A DNA stretch of 64,000 bases, taken from positions 1,609,015-1,673,014 of the forward strand of contig BCHX01000003.1 of the NCBI GenBank assembly GCA_001599755.1, written 5' to 3'. Every line of letters starts with the position of its first letter. The first letter of the stretch is position 1. Shown here piece by piece: positions 12,185 through 23,104 of this stretch. Below the pieces are notes generated by a model. It saw only the letters and a list, made by a program, of their open reading frames with translations. It was not told the DNA's origin and made no database searches. The stretch comes from Gliomastix tumulicola. Lineage: Eukaryota > Ascomycota > Sordariomycetes > Hypocreales > Bionectriaceae. Both the position numbers and the translations under genes were made by a program.

Positions 12185-12358
12185 GCATTTGACTGCTCTT
12201 GCAGTCGCAGGTCTTGAAGCTGCGACAACGACAATATAGGAAGACGCCTCATCAGCTCACTAAACTTTAGGGCTGCCGATAAGCCCAATAAACCATAGCA
12301 GATAAAGCAGATAACCCAGATATATTATATCAAGATATAGAGGCATAAAAATAAATGC

Positions 12359-15103
12359 TCAAAGATCCTCGAAACTTGGCATCCAGATAGGCGTTGTGCC
12401 CTGATCCTGATCTACCCAATTAGCCAATCCCATGACAACCCGCCAAACATCCCCCGACTCATCCTCCCCGCCACCAAAACCGAGTTGCGGCTCCCAGGGC
12501 ATGGATGACTGTGACTGAGGAAGGTCATAGAAGCCGCCATTGAGCTCGTCCACTGTATTCACCGCCAGATTGTACATCATCGGGTCGGCGGCCGTCGGCG
12601 GCGTCCGCTGCTGCTCATACGCCTGCTCCTGTCCATACTGCGCTCCGTCGTCCCCTGGTACTCTTCCGCCGTCTTGGGCTTGCCTTGCCCTGTTTTGTGT
12701 CTGCGACGATTGGTATTGTGCCGCGACCATGTCTGACAAGCGATAGCTTCCGTTGCGCAGCTTGTCCGTCGCTGCGTTGACGAGAATCTCAAAGGCATCC
12801 CTGTACTTGCGCACCCAGGAAGACCTCTCGCTCATAGAAAACAAGACTAACGAGCACGCGCGGATGTCATCGGCCAGCGTGATCGACCACGTCTCGTGGC
12901 CGTGCGTCCACAGTCCGTAGATGAGCGTCAGGCCGGACACAAAGACAGTCTGCACGGCAATGAAGCTGTGACCGTAGTTTGGTGTCTGATGCAGGCGCTT
13001 GTGCATCTGGCAGACATTACCAGCCGCCTGCAGGCACAGAGAGTAGTACATGTCTGACGGGCTCAGGAGCGTCAGGAAGGGATGGATGAGGAGGCGGACA
13101 GCTCGATGGTACTGGAGCATTGGGTAGTCGAGCGGGTTGCTCTCTGAAAATGTGATGCTGCTGACCAGTGCGTCTCTCCACGCTTCCAAGGCGTGCAGGA
13201 ACCTGTCTAGCTTGGGACGCAGTGCATGCAACGGCTTGTCTGTGCGATAGATGGAATGATGGATCCGGGATTCGATTCGTCGCAGCCGATACATAAAGAC
13301 GGCAGTCTCTATGTTGTCGCCATCGTCTGGGACTCCCCCAAGACGGGACGAGCGGGAGGAATTGTGGCTAGTAGTAGAGGCTGGGGTCGCTGCTGCTGGA
13401 GCATGGGAGGCCCGTGGTGCAGGATATTGACCGGCGCTGGGCAACTGAGTCGTGGGCAAGTCCACGTCTATCTGACCGTCGCATACACTCAGGGGACGGC
13501 CGAGGGAGATGGCAATCTTCCTTTCAAGCGCGTATACGGTCCAGAACAGCCGCCGTCGCCACTGGATCTCGTCAGGTGGCAGGCTGTGTCCATGACCCTT
13601 CCGATGTAGCCCGAGGTCAATACACGATCTCATAGCTAGACCGATCATGTACCACAGAGCCGGTGCCGAGGCGGATCGTAGATGGTAGATGACTAGGAGT
13701 GCCATGGCCTCTATATTCTTGATGCTTCGTAGTTCCTTAGCAGCGGCAATATGCTGTAGTGCCGTCATGTAAAAGCTCTGTCTTGAAGTCAGTTTCATCT
13801 TGATGCTTTATCCTTCGCAGATTGCGATAGGACGATCGATAGACGCACTTCAGGAGAGATGGCAGCTTTCTTCTCGACTAGCTGCAGCAAAGTCGCACCC
13901 ATCGCGTAGACCATGTACAGTTTAAATATGCCGTATCGCTGAGCCATAGACATATGCTTGATTGCGCCTGCCGTCAGGTCCGTCCTCTCGTCATGCAGCT
14001 TCCGAATCTCAACCGCGTTCAAAAAGGGGTAGCGGCGATGGAGTTGCCGAAAGTACGTGTCTATCAGACGAGAACCCAGCGCGTCACTGGGCGGCGCCTT
14101 GACGCTGTGTCGGACAAGCTCGTCAATGGTCATGGGGCGTAGGTGTTGTTGTTTGCTACTGCCAGCCGCAGACGACGACGAGGGTCTCCCGTCGGGTGTT
14201 TCAGGCATCAGGTCCATGGTGTCGGGGGTCGTTTCGTCATATTGCGTCGTCTCGGGGATGGCGTGCTTCCACACACTTGCCTGGACAATCTCACCCAGAT
14301 TCATGGCTAGGGATAGGCCTGATGAAGGGCCGACATATGCTGGCCCTTCAGACTGGCCCACGGAGAACATTCTGACCACCTTGTCAAGAGCATCGCCGTC
14401 ATGAGCATCTCCAACATCACTGTGGATGTCGATGTCGACGTGGCCATCATCGTGGGTATCTGGGTTGTTGACTGGAGGCCTATCCTTCCCTGCAGCGAAG
14501 AAGGGGGCTGGCTGGCCTGTTCTCCGTGAGTCCAGCCACCTTTCGATTTCGTCTCTGCCAACGCCTTTCTCGGCGAGGAGTTGTTCAAGGAGAGCCACAT
14601 GCTCTTCCAACGCCCTGGTGTATCTTTGGATAAGGAGGGCCAGTGTTAGCGTCAAACATGACTGCACTCAATTCATTCTACATCTTGGAAAGGGAGGCAG
14701 GAGGAGTTTCCGGACATACGAGACGGGGACAGTTTCCTTGGCGACACTCGCCTTGTCACAGTCTGCTCCTATACGGAGACAATTCGAGCAGGCAGGGTAC
14801 AGGCTGTCACACTACGGGGGCGGCACGGAGAAGAGTTAACCATGAGCTCTTGGGATGGGCATGTATGGATATGCAGTGAACTCGGCAACACACCTTCTGT
14901 TTGCGGGTCTTGCACCTGGTGCATGCAGTCCTGGTCCGCTTTCTCAACCTCGGCGCGCCAATGGTCGGGGCGGCTGTGGGAGACGGGGAGAGGCTCACAG
15001 CCCTCAATTGAGATGAAGACATGTTTGACAATCCACTGACAAGATCCGTCTTTGTCATCCGGGGGAAGGAATCGGGACACGGATGTAAGAGTTCGGACTC
15101 CAT
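12359..15103 (-). CDS. Zn2Cys6 transcription factor (regulator 1)
   Basis: A fungal binuclear zinc cluster regulator. Four exons (15103-14894, 14811-14720, 14623-13849, 13777-12359) sum to 831 residues in one frame. The zinc cluster forms across the first intron: CTRCKTRKQK joined to CDSLYPACSNCLRIGADC, that is C-x2-C-x6-C-x6-C-x2-C-x6-C at about residues 61-88. A basic stretch RLRKRTR precedes it, and a coiled coil (YTRALEEHVALLEQLLAEKG) follows for dimerisation. The middle homology region contains YMTALQHIAAA, YHLRSASAPALWYMIGLAMR and WTVYALERKIAISLGRPLS. The tail is Gln-rich and acidic, a plausible activation region. It is convergent with the RidA gene (174 bp apart). A TATA box and a perfect inverted repeat lie just before the start, suggesting autoregulation. 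Later in-frame ATGs at residues 16 and 28 are alternative starts. Confidence 0.9.
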
Positions 15104-15130
15104 GGGAGAAGGGAATGGACTCTTTGAGTG

Positions 15131-15154
15131 TCGGAGGACCTCCGATGTTATATA
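15131..15154 (-). promoter_or_regulatory. Perfect inverted repeat next to the regulator 1 TATA box
   Basis: TCGGAGGACCTCCGA occupies 15131-15145, two perfect 7-bp arms around a single A. TATATAA on the minus strand follows at 15148-15154, two bases further upstream of the gene. The repeat therefore sits between TATA and ATG (15103), where a bound factor could compete with or recruit the initiation complex. Autoregulation by regulator 1 is inference. Confidence 0.6.
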
Positions 15155-15563
15155 GTTGACTGGCGGAACGATATCGGAACCCCGCCGGGCATCATGCGGA
15201 GGTACTGAAGATAATGATAAGAAGCTCGTGATTCGAGGCCTACTAATAACTGTGCAATTCCTCCTTATCTCTTCTCCCCTCCGCTGTTTGTGTGGGAATA
15301 CGCCTCAACTGGTAGTTCGGACCGAGCTGTTTTCCCCGTACCAAAACTCCGTGGGGGGTTTTCGGTGTACGCCAACGCCCGACTTTAAAAACAGGACACT
15401 ATATCTAACTACGAAGTTAGTTTGTCACGCGGTTAAATAAAGACCTGCTTATATACATTCCTAAAATGTATGGCCTTATAACTCAAGTATTTATTTAACT
15501 GTGTGGACGAGCTACCGACTATCTGAGCGTTTACACCGTCAACTTCAATCCTCGCCAGATGCT
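15155..15563. other. AT-rich spacer upstream of regulator 1
   Basis: No gene seen. CGGAGG at 15197-15202 and ACTCCGTGGGG starting at 15346 resemble the two motifs found in neighbouring promoters. The stretch 15370-15500 is visibly AT-rich with short frames only. Confidence 0.45.
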
Positions 15564-16372
15564 GGTCTTGATCTCGGTTTCAGAGACTCTATCAGCCACA
15601 ATCCGGGCCTGTGCGATCTTCCTCATGTCCTCAGACATGGTCCACATAGCGCTGTATGTTTTAGAATGAGGATAGTTTGGTGGGAGGAAGACGCCCGTAG
15701 ACATTATTGCAATGCGGACGGCAATCTCCCGCCGAGTATACCAGGTTGACAAAACGTAGATGGCCTGTGGGAAGAAAAACCATGGCCAGCATAGATGATG
15801 CGGTTGAAGTAGCTTTCCAGGATTAAGCAGAAGAAGTACATTCGCCAGGAAATAGAGGAGCTTCAACCAGACCAAGGACGAATCTAACGATTATCGGGCC
15901 CTCATAGGTCTTGACGCCTGCAACAGCTGCAGAGACGCCGGACCAAAGGATGGCCATGGCGGGGAGGTAAAGTCCAGGGCGGATGTAGCCAATGATCATG
16001 TTCGAGGGAACCTAGCCGAGCACGTAACTGCACGTAATGTTTAGATAAAGCCGAATCAAAACATCAAGCTTCTCAGCGCTGTCGGCAAGTCTTGAAACAT
16101 ACCCTGCACTGAGAATGGAAATGACTGTGCCAAATTGAGACTCTTTGAGTCCTAGGTCTTGGTCCAAAGAACTCAACAGAGCTTGCCTGTCACAAACGTA
16201 GCATCGTTCGGGTTAGAGGCCCTGATAACAAAGATAAGACTAGTAAGAGCTGTCTCAAGATGTGAAAGCCTAGGAGGGATGGAAGAAGAGATTTAGACTC
16301 TATATAACTGGGAGAAGGGCCGACGATTTCGTGGCTAAAGAGGCGGCTTGCCTTTGATCTCTTGACATCCAT
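15564..16372 (-). pseudogene. Decayed ACS-family MFS permease
   Basis: Pieces of an allantoate permease-like transporter are readable on the minus strand in the right order: SKASRLFSHE near 16340, DQDLGLKESQFGTVISILSAG near 16150-16090, VPSNMIIGYIRPGLYLPAMA near 16010-15950, VRFVLGLVEAPLFPG, then AIYVLSTWYTRREIAVRIAI near 15760-15700. The frame then jumps to FLPPNYPHSKTYS and MSEDMRKIAQARIVADRVSE, which in intact relatives lie after membrane segment 6, so segments 5-6 are deleted. Everything after that loop is missing. In the block before SNMIIGY the expected Gln of LGQVPSN is a TAG (16012-16014), a C-to-T change on the coding strand. No continuous model is possible. It is not a close copy of the intact permease at 9185 by eye. 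Confidence 0.75.
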
Positions 16373-16790
16373 AGTATTTTTACGTGACAGACGACAGGGC
16401 CTTGGCCATGATACCCTCCACAGAGCTTCTCCAGATGCTCCCCCGCACTGAGGAAGTTTTGTTCAGTCCCTCATGACACTACCCCAAGTTTCCATCGTTT
16501 ACTAGTAGTGTCCCACCACACACTCTCTCCTCCCTATTGGTCCATATTAAGGCCCCTTCCACGGAATATTTAGGTCCTGCCTCCTACAACGTGCCTCCGT
16601 GGAACTCCGTGGCCTTTCCCTCAATACTCTCCATAACACTGCGCACCTAAATGTAAACGCTCACTTCATAGGTGAGAATTTGAGGTAGTCAGCAGCTAAT
16701 CATTTATTTCGTGACTAGCCTATTCCCGCGTCTGGGACTGGGCATATCCGACCCCTCCTCCTTCAACCTCGGCTCGTATCGCTGGCTAGG
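16373..16790. promoter_or_regulatory. Thioesterase promoter with three CTCCGTGG-type motifs
   Basis: Upstream of the thioesterase start lie TTCCACGGAA (16557-16566), CTCCGTGGAA (16595-16604) and CTCCGTGGCC (16605-16614), the last two abutting. The same core recurs at 19360, 25347 and 29533 in promoters of the same cluster. CCTCGG, the known FarA/CTF1-type site, occurs once at 16767-16772 but is too short to weigh. Confidence 0.5.
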
Positions 16791-17826
16791 ATGACATCAA
16801 CGGCGTCAATCGTGCCGTTCACCACGGCCACTGGAGTGACCAAAATTGGGAGCAATTCCTACAGAGTACTGCTCGTTCAAGACTACTGTGTCGGAGCAGG
16901 TGAGTTCACGAATTGGTAACTATTCCCTAGTAAATGACTGACGTATCGCAGTCCCCAATGGCGGCTACGTCGCGAGCACCATCTTCCAAGCCGCCTCGCA
17001 GCACCTCTCTGCTCAGGGCCAGCCGGACACCATATCGGCGCAGTTCCAGTACCTCAACCGCACGCAAGTAGGCGAGGCCATCATCGTCATCGAAGACGTC
17101 AAGCATGGCCGCGCCATCTCTACACTCCACGCGACCCTCTACCAAGGCCATCTCCAGGACAGCGCGCCCTTCATCACGCCTGCGTCTCGCAAGCTCGTCG
17201 TAGCGTACCTCATCAACACGCGCATCGCTGCCGAGAAGGGCCTGACCCTCCCCACGGGCTGGGAGCTGCTCCCGCCGCCACCGGCCGTTGACCTCCAGAA
17301 GCTACGCCATGGGAAGGATCCAGCGTGGGTATCCGAGTCCCCTCGCATCCAGATCAAGCATCTGGGGACGTTGGGATTCGTCCGCGCAGTCGAGGAGGTG
17401 TTCCAGTCCTTCTACCCCCGAGCCCCCGCGCGAAAGGGGCTGGAGGACGCCTGGGTTCGGTTTGCGAGCGGCGAGCGCTTCACGAATGTGTCCCTCCCCT
17501 TGCTTGCTGATGCGAAGCCCTACGTCGTTGAGGCCTGGAGACCGCAGCCAGGGGACGACGGCCAGAAAGCACCCTTTTCGAGACAGGAAACATTTTGGTA
17601 TCCGACATTGTCGATGAACCTTGACATCAAGAAGTCGCTGCCAAACAATGGAGTCGAGTGGCTATTCCTGAGAACGATGGTGAGGAAGATACACAATGGA
17701 AGGCTGGATCTGCAAGTCACGATCCTGGATGAAGAGGGGGATCTCGTTGCGCTCGCTAGCCACATCAACATGGTTCTACCAGCATCCCGAAATCTCGCTA
17801 AGAGGGGGGCCAAACAGAACCTTTGA
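16791..17826 (+). CDS. Acyl-CoA thioesterase-like (double hotdog) protein
   Basis: This resembles the thioesterase-like superfamily (4HBT_3/TesB type) that hydrolyses acyl-CoA to free acid and CoA. Two exons (16791-16899, 16952-17826) give 327 residues, right for a double hotdog. VPNGGYVASTIFQAA, completed across the intron, is the first hotdog helix; FQYLNRTQVGEAIIVIEDV and HGRAISTLHATLYQG are the following strands. The second half contains VRFASGERFTNVSLPLLADA and WLFLRTMVRKIHNGRLDLQV. The tail AKQNL is not a peroxisomal signal, so it may act in the cytosol. It sits within the acyl-CoA gene group and could release a shortened chain or recycle CoA. Substrate assignment is not possible. Confidence 0.8.
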
Positions 17827-17991
17827 CAGTCAGAGACGCATTATTAAGCAGTCACACAGTCGAATAGATACTTAAGCTATGGGAACGTATATTTTGGGTG
17901 TGTATGAAGAGACTGAAGTCTTTCTTCCTCCAACCGCGTGGCAGACTCCCAATATTTGACCTTTGTCTAACAGAACCCCAGCTGCAGCCTG

Positions 17992-18884
17992 TCACAACCT
18001 GTGTCTCTTTTCACCACGAGCTATCTTCTTAAACTGCTCCTGCGGAGCCCCTGAGAGATACTGGTTCATTGCCCCAAAGGCTTCGGCGATGTTCTGCAGA
18101 TTCATCGCGTCCTCGTAGGGCTTCCGGATCAGACTCTTGGTCCTGACCAAGCTTTCCCCGACCAGATGATCCCCAAGTCTTTCCTTCACCTCGTGCAGCA
18201 GCTTCTCCCTGAAAAGCGCATCTTCGCCTTGCTTCACGTCTATGATGGCATTGACGAAGCCGCAACGCTCCAGCTCCTGCGCGGGAATCCGCCTGCTCAT
18301 AATGAGTGCCTCGTTCGCCTTGGCAATCCCAAGACGCTGCACAAACGCCAAGGACGCACCGACCTCTGCCACGAGACCCAGGGAGGAGAAGGGCGTGAAG
18401 AGGAAAGCGTGGGGGGCGCAGTAGACGAAGTCGGCGTGGGCGATCACGGCCGCCGACATGCCCACGGCGGGGCCGTTCATGCCGACGACGAGGATCTTGG
18501 GATGCGTGCTGAAGGCCTGGCAGATGTTGAGGTTGAAGGGCACTATTGTTGTCAAGAATTCCTTGTGCAGATTGGGATTATCGGAGGATGCTTCTGTGCG
18601 AGGCATGCCCACATCGGCACCCCTGCTCTGCTGATCAGCAAAGCTATGACGAATTCCGCTTGCAAAAGAGACTCAGAGTACACGTACGCTGAAAAGAATC
18701 GACCCTTGCCGAGGAGGACGGTCACAAAGACCTCGTCATGAGCGGCGACTTCGCGGAGCTTTTGCGCCAGCTCATAGTATTGCATCCGGGACAGGGCATT
18801 GAGTTTCTTGGGCTTGTCGATGGTGACGATGGCGAAGCGCCCTTGGTACTCAACAGTAATGACTGACTCCGTTCCGTAGTCCAT
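17992..18884 (-). CDS. Enoyl-CoA isomerase/hydratase (ECI type)
   Basis: A crotonase-fold enzyme closest in pattern to delta3,delta2-enoyl-CoA isomerases, which move a double bond so beta-oxidation can continue. Two exons (18884-18688, 18622-17992) give 275 residues. The intron interrupts the oxyanion-hole motif, restored as RFFSAGADVGMPR. NGPAVGMSAAVIAHADFVY forms the second half of the oxyanion hole. GLVAEVGASLAFVQRLG keeps a Glu at the position used as catalytic base in the ECI family, followed by GIAKANEALIMSRRI. The C-terminus is KRHRL; HRL is a weak relative of the peroxisomal PTS1 tripeptide. A longer start at 18962 is in frame but lacks family support. It is convergent with the thioesterase, 165 bp apart. 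Confidence 0.88.
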
Positions 18885-19613
18885 GGTGGTGAGCGAGCTG
18901 GGACTCAGTTGCCAGTCTCGTTTTCTGAAGAGGCCAGGCGACTCAATACCATGACTAGACACAACCGAATCTCTTAATCATGGGTACGAGACCGTTCAAC
19001 AATCGAAATCTTCCCCCTTTTGACGATCCAACATCCCATGCCCTTGCCGATGCGGCCAAAAGTGGCGACACCCACAGGCCGCTGGACGGACCTAAATCGC
19101 CGTGGAGTTTCCCATCGCTTCTGAGCCTCAAGTATTACCGAACTTGATGTACTGTCAGTTATTCATGCTCTACACCATATGGTATCTTGATGCGTACTCG
19201 TTTTTGCGGCTGTGAAATCAGTATGGATCAATATCAATATGATCAAAGGCGTTATGGCTTTTTAGTTCAAAGATGCCTACGAGTCATCTGACAAAGACAG
19301 GATGAAGTTGGAGTCTTCGATATCTCACCAGCACAGCTGAACCCACCGACATTGAAAACCTCCACGGAGTTTTGGGTGCTGCATGCAAAACAGCATAGAG
19401 CCACTACCCTGGGTTACTTGCATGTCCCAGAAACGCACTGTATCCAGAACCCTGTCGTTCCAGTGTAGTTGCAGTCCCTTCAATTGGGATTTCCAGTGCC
19501 TTTCCAATATACTGGCCTGGCCAATTGCTGCTGAGATCCATGGATATCATCAGCCCGCCCCTGTCAGCCTCGGACACCACCTCACTCATCTCTCATGAGA
19601 AGACGCCATCAAC
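18885..19613. promoter_or_regulatory. Divergent promoter of the isomerase and regulator 2
   Basis: A 729 bp spacer containing CTCCACGGAG at 19360-19369, flanked by AAAAC and TTTTG, and a partial copy GCCGTGGAGTTT at 19099-19110. CCTCGG occurs at 19568-19573, 41 bp before the regulator 2 start. No gene is seen here. Confidence 0.5.
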
Positions 19614-22600
19614 ATGTCGACAAAAAGTAACGAGGACGATAACTCGGGTAAGGCCTCGCCAAATCCGGCTGAATCAAAACCTGCAAGCCGGAAAAGATCG
19701 CCAAAGTAGGCACATGTCATTCCCGCTTATCTGCAACTCAGACAGACTGACTCTCTCTATAGAGCATGTCTCCCTTGTCGGACGCGCAAAGTTCGATGCG
19801 ATGTGGCGTTCAAAATCATGGGATGTACAAACTGCACCCTTGATGGGAAGAAGTGCATCGTGGCGAATAGAAGACTCAAGCACAGGTACGTTGTGCGTTT
19901 TGGTTCGTAACCTGGCTTGCTCTGACCCGTCGATAGAAAAGTTGACAGTCCTCATCCTTCACTGAGGACGGCACGGCTGCCATCATATACAACGGAGCAG
20001 ACCTCGCTCGCTACCAAAATGGATGACGCTGGCACACCCAATTCAGAGGGCATGAGGCCGCGTCTCCAGGACTATCAGCCTGGAGTGGCAGCTGATGTCA
20101 CGTTCGCGCATTACCCCTTCCTCTGCGTGAGCCACATCCCTCTGATGCTGCCGGATGACATCAACTACCTCGACTCACAAGGTTGCTTGAGAGTGCCAGA
20201 GAGACGGTTTATGGATGAGCTCATCAAGGCATACTTTCGTTACGTCCATCCGGTTCTGCCCGTGGTTGACGAGTCGGACTTTGGCTCAGCGTACTATCAA
20301 CTCACGACGGGTCGAACTGGACCTGTCACGCATGTCCCAGTCATGCTCTTGCAGGCTATGCTGTTCGCCTCATGCATGGTAAGATGACGAAGCTCGAGTC
20401 TTCTTCATTTGAGAGTGTTGCGTATCCTAACGGTTTATGGGCTTAATAGTACGTCTCAGAAAACATCATCAATGCCATGGGATTCGCCACGACCCAGGAC
20501 GCAAGAATGGCTTTCCATCGGAGGACAAAAGTAAACCATTCCCCCGTAGCTTCCCTTATAAGGCTTTCACACGCCGCATTTTGCTGACACTCTGGAAGCT
20601 TCTCTACGATTTTGGGACGGAATCATCCTCTGTATACCTTGCGCAAACCTGCTTACTGCTTGCACACTGCTCGTCCCAGGTCTCTGGCCGATCAAGGGAG
20701 CAGAATGCCCTCTGGATGAGCCTCGCAATACAGCACGCCAAGCACGCAGGCGCTCACATAGAGGCCGCGTTCCCGTCTAATCCGCCGAGGACACATCACC
20801 CGGAAGCACGGAAGAGGCAGGGCATGCTAAAGAGGCTGTGGTGGTGCTGCGTCTTCTGCGATAGAGTGCTCTCGCTGTACACGCGGAGAGCCCTCATGAT
20901 ATCGCGAGACCAGTTCGACCCGGACGCCTGCGCCGTGCTGTCTAGCGCTGATCTGTCTCACGAGACTGGCCATTCTCTTGTCCACAGTGCGGAGACGAAG
21001 CAGCGGCTTGCAGAGACCGCAGAGCAGATGGCTGAGCTCTGTGCTGTTCTGACAAGGGCTCTCACCATGATCTACCCGCCTGATGATGTGCCAGCATGCC
21101 GAGGCAGACAGTACACCGGGAGAGGGATGGGTGAGCTGCAGAGGTGCAAGGAGGAGATGAAGGCATGGTATAGAAACGCCCAGTCACTCTTCGCAGACTT
21201 CGGTCACACTCGAAGCTCTCCTTCAGAGCCACAGACGCCTCACGATGACGAGACTTCACGGTTTGATCCTGTACCGTTGTCGGTTCATATCGTATGCACC
21301 CACTACTAGTAAGTTGACAACTCTACATCCTGCGGCTGATTTGTTTTTCGGTATTGAAACAAAGGTAGCTCCGCGCTGGTAGCATTACACCACCACGAAT
21401 TACTGCTCATGGCCTCTCTCCCGCCCTTCTTTAGCACCAAGGTGCAGGGCTTGTCTGATGTCGGTGAAGTCCGACTCGAGCTCACCTTGGCGGTATCAGA
21501 ACTGGCCAAATGTGTTGGAAGCCTTTTGCAGAATCGTCACCTAGACAAGATTCCCAGCAGCATGTACGTGATACCCTGATCTTTCGGGGAAACAATAACA
21601 GGGGAGAAAATCTAGCTAACCCCGATACATAGTATTCCATGCCTTACTTTGCCATTGCTTCTACATCTCCTCAACGAGAAGCTGTCGTCCGGTCGTCACG
21701 CCGGCGGGAGTGTATTATCACTCTCTGACGAGCCTACGGCCGATAGCGCTCAGATAGAGGCACAGCTGGAGAAACTCCCAGAGCTCATAGAAGCCTTACG
21801 AACAAAACACCCAGAGGATGTCGAGTTTGTCACGATATCCGCGGCCGACGTTGGCTGCCTCGCCCTCAAGGCTACTACCAAACAAAGCACTATACGAAGA
21901 GGGGTTGCCGTCTCCCCGCCACATGAGGAGCAGCACCACGAAGAAGGTCAGACCGTTTCGGGCTGGAGGGATCTCGTAGAAGCACAGGCCGGCACGTACT
22001 CGTGTCTTGTTCTCGCACTGGATCTCAAGCTGGCCTGGGGTGGCTTGCCGGAGGGAGACGCCTGTGCCCGAGTCCTCGGGCACGAATCGTCGGGGATGGC
22101 TTTCCTTCTGCGTCAGTTGCTTACGGCGGCAACGGAGGACGACACCACACGATCTTATGCGCCCCCGTCCACCATCATGGGGTCACCCGTACAGAAGAGG
22201 ATGCAGCCGCCATCCCCGCCGTACTCGGTGTCGAGTGTAGCAAACACATACGTTGAACGACATGTTTTAAATTCGGGTTTATATGATGAAGGAAGCTTGA
22301 TGCCCCATGGCAGTGACCAAGGATCGTCGGACTGCTTTGGTATGATTCAAGATACGGCAACACGACAGAGGCAGCCATCCCGGGGGCTGTCTGATATTTT
22401 ATTGCCGGCGATGGTTCAGAAAGCGGAAGCTACCAAACTCCAACATCAAAGCAGCGCCGACTCGATGTTGGCCCAGGAATGTGTGGCAACGCGCGACGTC
22501 TTTGCAGGCCAAGTGGACGGCGGTTCCGAAAGTTCAGGTCCAATGACAGATAGTTGGAGTCACAGTGGAGGCAAATACGAAGACGAATGGATCAAGAGTA

Positions 22601-22656
22601 TCTTGGCAGGAGATTTACCATCTGAGAGTGGCTTACTTGTCGACCATCTCAGCTAG
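19614..22656 (+). CDS. Zn2Cys6 transcription factor (regulator 2), CTF1/FarB-like
   Basis: A nuclear regulator with a zinc cluster and fungal-specific transcription factor domain. Seven exons (19614-19705, 19763-19885, 19937-20378, 20450-20530, 20599-21308, 21369-21563, 21633-22656) give 888 residues. The cluster reads CLPCRTRKVRC, DVAFKIMG, CTNCTLDGKKC, a C-x2-C-x6-C-x8-C-x2-C-x6-C pattern at about residues 32-59, after the basic SRKRSPK. The middle region begins FMDELIKAYFRYVHPVLPVVDESDF and continues with WMSLAIQHAKHAGAH and KRLWWCCVFCDRVLSL. This layout matches the cutinase transcription factor 1 group, whose studied members control fatty acid and cutin use; the subgroup is my judgement. 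It is divergent from the isomerase and lies inside the acyl-CoA gene group, so it is the likely pathway regulator. Confidence 0.88.
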
Positions 22657-23043
22657 GAGAATGCTGCTAGCCAGACAGATTCAAAATATCGGTGAGGGTT
22701 CAAAGCCTGTTTAGAAGTCGTGCAAAATTCAGACTAAATCCAGCAACGTTAAGGGAGCCGTACAGCATTGTTGAGCTCTTGTTCTTATTTATGCTAAGTT
22801 CTGACCTGAATAACATATGGGAGGAGATACATTTTATATTCTCCAACTTATGCCATCTGACTTCGACCACCTCTCGCCCTGGCTTCGCTTCATGGACTGC
22901 GATACGGATTATAGGCAAAGACTAAACTTCAAGGTTCAAAGGCATATGAAATAAAGCACGCTGTCGACTCCAGCCTTCTGTTGATTCTCTGCGTATTGGC
23001 AAAACATCACCTTCTTCAATAAGGCCAATGCCAAGTAAAAGCC

Positions 23044-23074
<31 letters not shown>

Positions 23075-23104
23075 CCGAGACTAAATCCAAATATCTGTGA
23101 TTGT
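22657..23104. other. Convergent 3' spacer
   Basis: 448 bp between the stops of regulator 2 and the acyl-CoA synthetase. Apart from a 26-T homopolymer (23048-23073), nothing is seen. Confidence 0.5.
23048..23073. repeat. Homopolymer of 26 T
   Basis: A run of T just 31 bp past the acyl-CoA synthetase stop; read on its coding strand it is A26. It could be a genomic poly(A) remnant or simple slippage. Confidence 0.95.

Noticed and set aside
16767..19573. CCTCGG hexamers as proof of FarA/CTF1-type control
   Set aside because: Only two promoter copies (16767, 19568), none in the oxidase/synthetase promoter; a hexamer is expected by chance at this rate.
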